Source: Lentisphaeraceae bacterium
Lineage (GTDB): Bacteria; Verrucomicrobiota; Kiritimatiellia; RFP12; DVOR01
Length of the DNA stretch: 19,144 nt
Assembly (NCBI GenBank): GCA_004555175.1
Contig: SFJE01000033.1
Location: forward strand, 1-19,144
Reading direction: 5' to 3'
Part shown: piece after piece, positions 7,049-13,784 of the stretch
How the letters are laid out: each line of letters opens with the position of its first letter
How positions within the stretch are numbered: the first letter of the stretch is position 1
Translations under genes and position numbers: made by a program
Notes under the pieces: generated by a model
What the model was told of the DNA's origin: nothing
The model's input: the letters and a program-made list of their open reading frames with translations, nothing else
The model's database searches: none

Positions 7049-7623
7049 TGCAGCTAATTCTCGACCGTTCCTCCGCAGCCACCCTCATCGCCTTTGGCGA
7101 GCGCACGTTGACGCTCCCGGGGCGCGACGAAACATGGGTGGCGAAATTGGGCGACCTGCTCGGCGGCGAGAAGCCCACCGCGCTAACCGTTGGCGTTGGG
7201 CCGGGCTCCTTTGCCGGCATCCGCGCCGCTATCGCCTGCCTGCAAGGGTTGGGGCTGGGTTGGGGACTGAAGCCGCGCGGCTTTCCTTCGGCCGCGGCCT
7301 TGGCGTTGGCTTCGGACCTCTCGGAAGTGACCGTAGTAGGCGACGCCCGGCGCGGAACGCTCTGGGCCGTCCGCTACCGCCGCACTGGCGAGCGGTTGGA
7401 GCAGATCGGCGACTTCCGCATCCTAGCGCGCGAGCGTTTTGTGCCAACGAGCGAGATGGTCAGCCCAGATGCCGCGCGTCTGGCCGAGTTTGCCCTGCGC
7501 CCGGTGGAACTTACGGCCGAGCTGCTGCCGCGCACGGTCGCGGCCCTGAGCGAAGCGGCCCTACTGGCCGACCCGCTGCCGATTTACCTCCACCCCGCCG
7601 TGGGAGCCGCCCATGCAGAATAA
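7048..7623 (+). CDS. tsaB: tRNA threonylcarbamoyladenosine synthesis protein TsaB
   Basis: TsaB is the inactive ASKHA-fold partner that binds TsaD and TsaE to make t6A at position 37 of ANN-decoding tRNAs in the cytoplasm. The 191 aa protein has the family signature TVGVGPGSFAGIRAAIACLQG (about 47-67). It begins MQLILDRSS where most members read MxxLxIDTS. It is shorter than the usual 220-230 aa, with an abbreviated C-terminal region. The start at ATG 7048 overlaps the epimerase stop by 1 nt and is preceded by an AAGAGG ribosome site. The end overlaps the next gene by 11 nt. No other t6A gene is in the window. Confidence 0.88.
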   Translation: MQLILDRSSAATLIAFGERTLTLPGRDETWVAKLGDLLGGEKPTALTVGVGPGSFAGIRAAIACLQGLGLGWGLKPRGFPSAAALALASDLSEVTVVGDARRGTLWAVRYRRTGERLEQIGDFRILARERFVPTSEMVSPDAARLAEFALRPVELTAELLPRTVAALSEAALLADPLPIYLHPAVGAAHAE

Positions 7624-8002
7624 GGCCGTTGAACGCTTCGACTCCGCCCTGACCGCGCTCCTCAGCGAGGCCGATCGCTTCCTTGAAGCGCGCTACGGCC
7701 ACACCCTCCGCCGCCATCCGGCGCGCCCGCCCGAGGGCTCCAGCGCCAACCCGCAGTACGACGGTCTCTTCTCCGTAGTCGCCAACTTCTCCGCCGGCAT
7801 TGGCTCGGAGTTCGGCCCCGGCTACACCCTGACCATCCGCGCCTCCACCCTCGAGCCCGTCTCGCCCGAACAGCAGACCGCCTGGGAGCGCGAGACGGTC
7901 GACTTCCTGCGCCGCCGCCTCCCCGAGGTCTTCCCCGGGCGCGCCCTCTCCCTCGACCGCGACCGTTATGGCTGGAAGATCCATGGAGACCTAAGCCTGT
8001 AG
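7613..8002 (+). CDS. Hypothetical small protein overlapping tsaB
   Basis: A 129 aa soluble protein, not recognised. It starts inside the 3' end of tsaB (11 nt overlap), with GGGAG about 6-7 nt before the ATG, indicating translational coupling. The N-terminal 30 residues look helical (VERFDSALTALLSEADRFLE). The middle contains ANPQYDGLFSVVANFSAGIGS and a possible beta-strand segment, YTLTIRAST. The C-terminal part (WERETVDFLRRRLPEVFPG) is amphipathic. There are no cysteines, membrane segments or metal motifs. Its codon use and coupling argue that it is a real gene. Function unknown. Confidence 0.75.
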   Translation: MQNKAVERFDSALTALLSEADRFLEARYGHTLRRHPARPPEGSSANPQYDGLFSVVANFSAGIGSEFGPGYTLTIRASTLEPVSPEQQTAWERETVDFLRRRLPEVFPGRALSLDRDRYGWKIHGDLSL

Positions 8003-8026
8003 TCGCTCGCTACGCTCGCGGACAAA

Positions 8027-8112
8027 AGATGACAGATGACAGTCAGCAGTGCGCACTCAACGATGGACAAGCGGAAGGCGCGCTGTCATCTCCCCTCCGT
8101 TATCCGTCCTCG
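8027..8112. repeat. Heptamer element B upstream of the fusion transporter
   Basis: The left arm is AGATGAC, AGATGAC, AGTCAGC (8027-8047). The right arm consists of degenerate 7-mers beginning CTGTCAT (8083-8110). AGATGACAG at 8034-8042 is the exact inverse of CTGTCATCT at 8083-8091. A GCTCGCTACGCTCG repeat lies just before it (about 8004-8018). The element occupies most of the 137 nt gap before the ATG at 8140. Confidence 0.7.
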
Positions 8113-8139
8113 CGAGCACCGCGAGCCGCCGCCCGCGAC

Positions 8140-10617
8140 ATGACCACCGGCGCGCCCTGGCGCCACCTCCTGGCCTTTGCCTGGCCGCTCCTGCTCGGCA
8201 ACCTCATCCAAAGCGCCTACTTTATGGTCGACGCCCTCCTCGTTGGACGCCTTCTTGGGCCCCAGGCGCTAGCGGCGGTCGGCGGGGTGAACTCGGTCAT
8301 CTTCGTGGTCCTCGGCTTCGTCTTCGGCCTTTCGATGGGCGTGGGCGTGCTGACGGCCCAGCGCTTCGGGGCGCACGATCCGCGCGGGGTGCGCCAGAGC
8401 GTCGGCACAGGCGTGTGGGTCTGCTTGGTGGTGACGGCGGTGGTCACGGCCCTCTGCCTGCTCTTCACCGACCCCATCCTCCGTCTCATCCAAACTCCAT
8501 CGGCCATCTTTGAGCCGGCGCGCACCTACCTGCGTATCGCCTTTGCCGGCACCTGGATGATGGTCTTCTTCAACTTCCAGAGCGCCACGCTCCGGGCCTT
8601 TGGCGACAGCCGCACGCCCCTCTGGTGCCTCGCGGGCTCGAGTCTGCTCAACATCGCCCTCGACATTCCCTTCATCCGCCTTTGGGGCGTGGCTGGTGCC
8701 TCCTGGGCCACCAACCTCGCCACCCTCTTCTCGGCCTTGGCCTGCTTCGCCCTCGTCACCTGCCGCCTCGATGCCCTCCGGCTGCGGCGTAGCGACTGGC
8801 GGCCGCGTTGGCCGGTGGCGCGCTTTCACCTACGCGTGGGTCTGCCAATGGGGCTACAATTCTCTATCACGGGCCTTGGGGCAATGGTCCTGCAAGGCGC
8901 CATCAACACCTTTGGCGTGGCGCAGATCGCCGGAATGACCGCCGCGCGCCAGGTCGAGAACCTCGCCGCCCAGCTCCCCATCACCCTCGGGCAGACCGTT
9001 GCCACCTACGCCGCGCAGAACACCGGCGCGGCCAAACCCGAGCGCATCCGCGCCGGGGTCCGCTTCTGTCTACTGCTCATCCTTCTGAGCGGGGCGGTCT
9101 TCACGGCCCTCGCCCTCCTCTTTGGTCGCCACTTCATCGGCTGCTTCCTCCATACCCAAAGCGCTGCCGATACGGAACTCTCGACTGCGGCCCTCGATGT
9201 CGGCTGCCGCCTCCTTTCCATCACCGCCCCCTTCTTGGTTCCCCTCGGCGCCATCTTCATCTACCGCAACGCCCTCCAAGGGATGGGCCGCGCCTTCTGG
9301 CCGATGATGGCCGGGGCCGCCGAGATGGCGATGCGCGTGCTCGTGGCCCTGGCGCTCCTGCCGTGGTGGGGCGTCCACGCGGTCTACTGGGGCGACCCGC
9401 TGGCCTGGCTGGGCGCCTGTGCGGTCCTTCTGCCGGCCTACCTCTGCGCGCTGGCGCAGCTCGGCGCGCGGCCCCTCCCCCTCGGCCCGGCGCTCGCCTT
9501 CCTACGCGCCCATGCCGTGACAGCGATTGCCGCCCTGGCCGCGCTCCTCTCCTTCGCCTTTGCGCCGAAGAGCGCGTGGTGGCAATCCATCGATTGGCGC
9601 ACGCTCAACCTCCTCTTCTGCCTGATGTTCGTGGTGGCGGGGCTACGCGCGTGCAACCTCTTCCGCGTGCTCGCCCAACGGCTCCTCGCCGGACGAAAGC
9701 AGTTGCGCACGCTGCTCCACACGCTGGTGCAGCTGACCTTCCTCCTCTCGATGCTCGTGACCAACGATGTGGCCCTTGTGGCCCTCGTGCCCTTCGCCAT
9801 CCTCCTCTTCGACCGCCTAGGCTTGCGCCGCCTCCTGCCGAGGGTCATCATCCTGCAGACCCTCGCGGCGAACCTCGGCTCGATGGCCACCCCCATCGGC
9901 AATCCGCAAAACCTCTTCCTCTACACCACCTTCAACCTCTCACCCCGCGACTTCTTCTCGGTGATGATCCCGGCAGTGCTCTTCGGCTGGCTCATCCTCG
10001 TTGCCCTCACCCGCACCGTGCGCGACGAACCGCTTGTACTCCGCCCCGAGGCCACCCCCGAGCGCCTCACCCACCCACGCAAGGTCGCCCTCTACTGCGC
10101 CCTCTTCGCCCTCTGCCTGCTGGCGGTCTTCCGGCTGCTGCCAGGCGCGTGGCTCTTTGGCATCGTCCTGGCGTGCGCGCTTGCCTTTTCGCGCCGCATC
10201 CTGCGCCAGGTCGACTACGGCCTCCTGCTGACCTTCCTCTGCTTCTTCGTCTTCTCGCACAACATCGGCCTCATCCCCGCGGTCAGCCGCGCCCTCTCCA
10301 GCCTCGACCTCTTCAACGCCTCCTTCCTCTCCAGCCAAGTCATCTCCAACGTCCCGGCCGCCATTCTCCTGGCCCCCATCGCCCAAGGGAACAGCGACTG
10401 GGGCGACCTCTTGGTCGGCTGCAACCTCGGCGGCTTTGGCACCCCCATCGCCTCGCTCGCCTCCCTCATCGCGTTCAACTGCTACCTCCGCGAGCCCGAC
10501 GCCCGCCCCGTCCACTACCTCTTCCTCTTCACCCTCTACAACCTGCTGCTCCTGCTGGGCTATCTCGCCATCGTGTTTATCCTATGTCCCCCACACTTCC
10601 ACGCATCGGCCGTCTAG
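8140..10617 (+). CDS. Fusion transporter: MATE efflux domain plus SLC13/ArsB-NhaD-type permease domain
   Basis: One uninterrupted inner-membrane protein of 825 aa. Residues about 1-440 form a full MATE-family antiporter (WPLLLGNLIQSAYFMVDALL near the start, LGPQALAAVGGVNSVI, then two six-helix halves). Residues about 455-825 form a complete small ion-transporter-superfamily permease with DWRTLNLLFCLMFVVAGLR, TNDVALVALVP (541-551), ANLGSMATPIGNPQN (577-591), SQVISNVPAAIL (732-743) and GGFGTPIASLASLI (from 764). MATE proteins export drugs or metabolites with Na+ or H+. The second family moves dicarboxylates, citrate or other anions. Each half has its normal length, so this looks like an end-to-end fusion. 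ATG 8140 is chosen because the MATE fold starts there; an open frame continues to 8029, but it runs through heptamer element B. The end overlaps gluQ by 34 nt. The substrate is unknown. Confidence 0.88.
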   Translation: MTTGAPWRHLLAFAWPLLLGNLIQSAYFMVDALLVGRLLGPQALAAVGGVNSVIFVVLGFVFGLSMGVGVLTAQRFGAHDPRGVRQSVGTGVWVCLVVTAVVTALCLLFTDPILRLIQTPSAIFEPARTYLRIAFAGTWMMVFFNFQSATLRAFGDSRTPLWCLAGSSLLNIALDIPFIRLWGVAGASWATNLATLFSALACFALVTCRLDALRLRRSDWRPRWPVARFHLRVGLPMGLQFSITGLGAMVLQGAINTFGVAQIAGMTAARQVENLAAQLPITLGQTVATYAAQNTGAAKPERIRAGVRFCLLLILLSGAVFTALALLFGRHFIGCFLHTQSAADTELSTAALDVGCRLLSITAPFLVPLGAIFIYRNALQGMGRAFWPMMAGAAEMAMRVLVALALLPWWGVHAVYWGDPLAWLGACAVLLPAYLCALAQLGARPLPLGPALAFLRAHAVTAIAALAALLSFAFAPKSAWWQSIDWRTLNLLFCLMFVVAGLRACNLFRVLAQRLLAGRKQLRTLLHTLVQLTFLLSMLVTNDVALVALVPFAILLFDRLGLRRLLPRVIILQTLAANLGSMATPIGNPQNLFLYTTFNLSPRDFFSVMIPAVLFGWLILVALTRTVRDEPLVLRPEATPERLTHPRKVALYCALFALCLLAVFRLLPGAWLFGIVLACALAFSRRILRQVDYGLLLTFLCFFVFSHNIGLIPAVSRALSSLDLFNASFLSSQVISNVPAAILLAPIAQGNSDWGDLLVGCNLGGFGTPIASLASLIAFNCYLREPDARPVHYLFLFTLYNLLLLLGYLAIVFILCPPHFHASAV

Positions 10618-11519
10618 CGCCCTCTCCCACCGGTGCCCTCCACCTCGGCAACATCCGCACCTTCCTCTATGCCTGGCTGCAGATGCGCACCTGCGGCGGA
10701 ACCCTCCGCCTGCGGATTGAGGACCTTGACCACCCCAAGCACAAGCCCGGCGCCGACCAAGCCCTCATCGACGACCTCCGCTGGCTCGGCTTCGACTGGG
10801 ACGGCCCCATCGTCTACCAATCTCAACGCCACGCCCTCTACCGCGCCGCCCTCGACCGCCTCTCCCCCAGCCTCTACCCCTGCACCTGCACCCGCGCCGA
10901 CATCCTCGGTGCCCAGTCCGCCCCCCACCCCGGCGAGGTCCTCCGCTACCCCGGCCTCTGCCGCACCAAAGACCCCGCGCGCCTCGCCCCCAACGCCCCC
11001 TGCGCCCTGCGCCTGGCCCTCACCCCGGCCGACGACGGCCGCTTCACCGACTGCTTCGCCGGCCCCTTCACCCAGACTGCCGATGAGACCACCGGCGACT
11101 TCGTTCTGGCCCGCCGCCTCCCCGGCCAGCCCGAGCTCGAGCCCAGTTACGCCCTAGCCGTGGTCATCGATGATGCCGAGATGGGCATCACCGATGTGGT
11201 ACGCGGCGATGACATCCTCCCAGCCACCCCCGCCCAAGTGGTCCTCTACCGCCGCCTCGGCCTGCCGCGCCCGCGCTTCTGGCACCTGCCCCTCGTGGTC
11301 GGCCCCGATGGCCGCCGCCTGGCCAAGCGCCACGGCGATACACGCATCGCCGCCTTTCGCGAACAGGGCTTTACCCCCGGTCAAATCCTCTCTGCCCTCG
11401 CCCGCTCCTGTGGCTGGCTCTCCCCTGGCGAAACCATCTCTGCCCTCCCCGACCTCCTTCCCCGCTTCCAGCCTACGAGTCTCCCCGTCCATCCTTACAT
11501 CTGGCCGGGAAAACTCTAG
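10584..11519 (+). CDS. gluQ: Glutamyl-Q tRNA(Asp) synthetase
   Basis: GluQ activates glutamate and attaches it to the queuosine base at the wobble position of tRNA-Asp. It is a GluRS-like class I synthetase core without an anticodon-binding domain. The 311 aa length fits the family (about 300). The class I signature APSPTGALHLGN is at 12-23, the paralogue-typical LRIEDLD at 43-49, and the zinc ligands are C100, C102, Y122 and C126 (CTCTRAD...RYPGLC). The KMSKS-like loop is RLAKRHGDT (245-253). The ATG at 10584 lies inside the transporter gene and has no clear ribosome site, so it probably depends on coupling. A long open frame further upstream in this frame is only a shadow of the transporter. 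It converges with the queH fusion gene, which acts in the same pathway. Confidence 0.92.
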   Translation: MSPTLPRIGRLAPSPTGALHLGNIRTFLYAWLQMRTCGGTLRLRIEDLDHPKHKPGADQALIDDLRWLGFDWDGPIVYQSQRHALYRAALDRLSPSLYPCTCTRADILGAQSAPHPGEVLRYPGLCRTKDPARLAPNAPCALRLALTPADDGRFTDCFAGPFTQTADETTGDFVLARRLPGQPELEPSYALAVVIDDAEMGITDVVRGDDILPATPAQVVLYRRLGLPRPRFWHLPLVVGPDGRRLAKRHGDTRIAAFREQGFTPGQILSALARSCGWLSPGETISALPDLLPRFQPTSLPVHPYIWPGKL

Positions 11520-11565
11520 CCGACCGCGGACAAGTCCGAGCAACGCGAGGAGCTATGTCATCGCC

Positions 11566-11712
11566 GACAGCGGACAGCGCACGATGCTCGCTGCGCGAAC
11601 AGATGACTGATAACAGATGACGGATGATAGATAGCAACGGCCACGCGTCCGCCCGTCGCGGAACGCGCCCTGTCGACTGTCGACTGATAACTGTCAACTG
11701 ATAACTGTCGAC
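11566..11712. repeat. Heptamer element C between the gluQ and queH-fusion 3' ends
   Basis: GACAGCG occurs twice (11566-11579). Next come AGATGAC, TGATAAC, AGATGAC, GGATGAT, AGATAGC (11601-11635). After a 35 nt GC-rich core come TGTCGAC, TGTCGAC, TGATAAC, TGTCAAC, TGATAAC, TGTCGAC (11671-11712). All are in strict 7 bp register. The right arm is followed by a 9 bp tandem CTTACAGCG (11714-11731), whose second copy contains the stop codon of the queH-fusion gene. Confidence 0.88.
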
Positions 11713-11723
11713 TCTTACAGCGC

Positions 11724-13502
11724 TTACAGCGTTGCCAGCGGCACGGGGTGGCCGCCCTGAAGGCGGGAGGCCTCAGCGGCGAAGGCCATCGCATGGGCCT
11801 GAATACTCTGGTGGAAGCGCTCGGTGTAGCGGGCGCTCGGGAGGGAGCGCAGGGTCTCGACCCAGTCGCGCATCAGGCCATCGTTGCCCAGGACGTAGGA
11901 GCTCTCGTGCGTGGCGTTGCCGGCCTCGAGGGCGGCATCCCAGCGGGTGGTAGAGCGGTCGGCAAAGCGGTGAATGGTGAGGGTGCGCGCGTCGCCAATA
12001 ATTTCGCCGCCGGTCAAGCAAATGCGCGTCTGCCGGTCGCGCGCCCAGCTATAGCTCTCCATACAGTGCGAGACCGTGGCCCCGCCCTCGAAGAGCAGGT
12101 TCACCACCTGGTGATCGACCGCGTCGTTCCCGCCGGCGTAGACGCAGCGGCCCAGCGGCCCCTCCAACGCACGCGCGAGCCCCTCGGGCGAGGTGTCGGG
12201 CAAGGCATACCAAAGCGCATCCGATTCGCGCAACCACCGCACCGCCGAGTAGGGACAGCGCGCGGCCACCGCCTCCGGGCACGCCACGCACCGCTGCGCG
12301 GCCCCCGCCGGCGCGCACTCGGGCCGGAAGTGACGCAGCGAGCCAAAGGACTGCACACTTAGGCACCGCCGCCCAATCCACCACGAGAAGAGGTCGAAGT
12401 CGTGACTGCACTTCTGCACAATCATCGGCGTGCTCTTGGCCGTATTCCCCCAGGTGCCGCGGCAGAAAGCCATCGCGGCCTTCCAGTAGCCCACTGGCTC
12501 CAAGTGGCGAATGCTCACCACCTCCCCCAAGGTCCCCCCGGCAATCAGTTCGCGAATCTTGCGGTAGTAGGGCGTAAAGCGCAAAATATGGCCCACCTGC
12601 ACCAACCGCCCGCTCTCGCGCACCGCCGCGTCCAGCGCCACACACTCATCCCACGTGGCCCCCACCGGCTTCTCCAACAGCAAATGATGCCCCCGCGCCA
12701 ACGCCGCCATCGCCGCCGGGAAGTGCAACCGATCGGGCAGCGCCACAATCGAACACTCCGCCCCCGGCACCTCCAGCGCCCGGTGCCAATCCGAAAAACA
12801 CGCCTCCTCCGGCAACCCCAACTTCCGCCCCCACCGCTCTCGCACCGCCTCCGCCGGCTCGGCAATCGCCAGCACGCGCACATCCTCCGGGTGCTCCAGC
12901 GCCCACTGCGCATAGACCCGCCCCCGATAGCCCATCCCCAAAATCACCACCCCAAAGGGCTCGCGATGGCGCATCGAGAACTCGCAGCCGCAGTAAATCT
13001 GCCGGTAGAGCCCCAACTCCGCCGCCAACCGATTCGATTCCTGGAAGCCCCCGCGCTTCTTAAAATCGTAGGGCACAAAGGCGTCGCCCCCCACCTCCTG
13101 CCCAATCGCGTGCAGCAACTTGCTCGGCTTGTGGGGCGAAACAGTCAAACTCGTCGTAAAGGCAGCGCACCCCAACCGCTCCCGCGCCGCCGCCGCCCGC
13201 GCCAAGGAAAAACGAAAACAGCGCGCACACCGCGCCCCACCCTCCGCGCATCCCTCAAACCCCTTCGCCACCGCCTCGCGCCACTGCGCGTGCTCGGGCA
13301 CATCCTCCACCCATTCCACCCCCTCGGCCTGCGCCAATGCCACCGCCGCCGCCCGCCGCCGCGCATACTCCGCCGCCGGGTAGAGATTGAAGTTCGAGAA
13401 GAAGAGGACAACCTCCCACCCATCCGCCTTCAACACGCGGATGCAGTGCGCGGCACACACGCCGCAACACGTATGCAACAAGATACGCCCCTTCGCGCTC
13501 AT
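11724..13502 (-). CDS. queH: Fusion: QueH epoxyqueuosine reductase plus Gfo/Idh/MocA oxidoreductase
   Basis: One 592 aa frame. Residues 1-176 are a complete QueH (DUF208) domain that reduces epoxyqueuosine to queuosine in tRNA. It has the HTCCGVC site (10-16), the CARC pair (92-95) and the C-terminal YCGCEFS (170-176), with iron-sulfur and metal-ligand cysteines. Residues about 181-592 are a complete NAD(P)-dependent Gfo/Idh/MocA oxidoreductase. It has the Rossmann motif VILGMGYRG (186-194), the family EKP motif (LLLEKPVGATWDE), KCSHDFDLFSWW in the catalytic region and a CVACPEAV...CPYSA cysteine cluster typical of a sugar-oxidoreductase subgroup. There is no stop between them; M177 (12974) could be an internal start but lacks a ribosome site. 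Start ATG 13502 lies 6 nt after a TATAGT box, so the mRNA may be leaderless. The oxidoreductase substrate is unknown. Confidence 0.9.
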   Translation of the reverse strand: MSAKGRILLHTCCGVCAAHCIRVLKADGWEVVLFFSNFNLYPAAEYARRRAAAVALAQAEGVEWVEDVPEHAQWREAVAKGFEGCAEGGARCARCFRFSLARAAAARERLGCAAFTTSLTVSPHKPSKLLHAIGQEVGGDAFVPYDFKKRGGFQESNRLAAELGLYRQIYCGCEFSMRHREPFGVVILGMGYRGRVYAQWALEHPEDVRVLAIAEPAEAVRERWGRKLGLPEEACFSDWHRALEVPGAECSIVALPDRLHFPAAMAALARGHHLLLEKPVGATWDECVALDAAVRESGRLVQVGHILRFTPYYRKIRELIAGGTLGEVVSIRHLEPVGYWKAAMAFCRGTWGNTAKSTPMIVQKCSHDFDLFSWWIGRRCLSVQSFGSLRHFRPECAPAGAAQRCVACPEAVAARCPYSAVRWLRESDALWYALPDTSPEGLARALEGPLGRCVYAGGNDAVDHQVVNLLFEGGATVSHCMESYSWARDRQTRICLTGGEIIGDARTLTIHRFADRSTTRWDAALEAGNATHESSYVLGNDGLMRDWVETLRSLPSARYTERFHQSIQAHAMAFAAEASRLQGGHPVPLATL

Positions 13503-13508
13503 AAGAGC

Positions 13509-13517
13509 ACTATAGCA
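13509..13517 (-). promoter_or_regulatory. Extended -10 directly before the queH-fusion start
   Basis: On the minus strand TGC-TATAGT (13517-13509) is an extended -10. It ends 6 nt before the ATG at 13502, so transcription would begin at or next to the start codon. The -35 region is poor (TTCATT at 13537-13532). There is no ribosome site before this ATG. Confidence 0.55.
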
Positions 13518-13581
13518 CATTTCGGGTGGACAATGAAGAAAAAGTCAATCGTCCAAGGCCGAACAAGGCTGGGCCGGATCA

Positions 13582-13607
13582 TCCGGAGATTCCGGAGATT
13601 CCGGAGG
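13582..13607. repeat. 9 bp tandem repeat TCCGGAGAT
   Basis: TCCGGAGAT at 13582-13590 and 13591-13599, followed by a partial copy at 13600-13607. It lies in the 282 bp gap between GH16 and the queH fusion, which otherwise holds one GGCCGAGCGAAGCGAG repeat (about 13664-13679) and no gene I can support. Confidence 0.7.
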
Positions 13608-13727
13608 CGGCCCGCCAATGGGGGCAGGGGCAAGGCCCCCCGCGTGAGCGCGCGACCGCGAAGGCCGAGCGAAGCGAGGCACCCTGCCGCATAGACAATT
13701 CACGATTTACTTTACAACTGGGATCGC

Positions 13728-13784
13728 CCGCTGTGCCAGCACTTGCGGAAGGAGGTCCGCGTCCGCACTTGCGCGCAAAGCGCG
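13728..13784 (-). other. Hairpins after the GH16 stop codon, possible 3' end
   Basis: Directly after the stop, CGCGC-TTT-GCGCG (13784-13772 on the minus strand) forms a tight hairpin. A second imperfect GC-rich hairpin (GCGGA...TCCGC) follows. No T-run follows, so this may stabilise or end the operon message, but it is not a proven terminator. Confidence 0.3.

Noticed and set aside
8808..10583. Long upstream extension of the gluQ frame
   Set aside because: It overlaps the transporter in another frame and is Arg/Pro-rich; the GluQ fold starts at the ATG at 10584.
12402..13694. Long open frame on the plus strand opposite the queH fusion
   Set aside because: It is an antisense shadow in GC-rich DNA with arginine/proline/histidine-rich nonsense composition. 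The minus strand encodes two recognisable domains.
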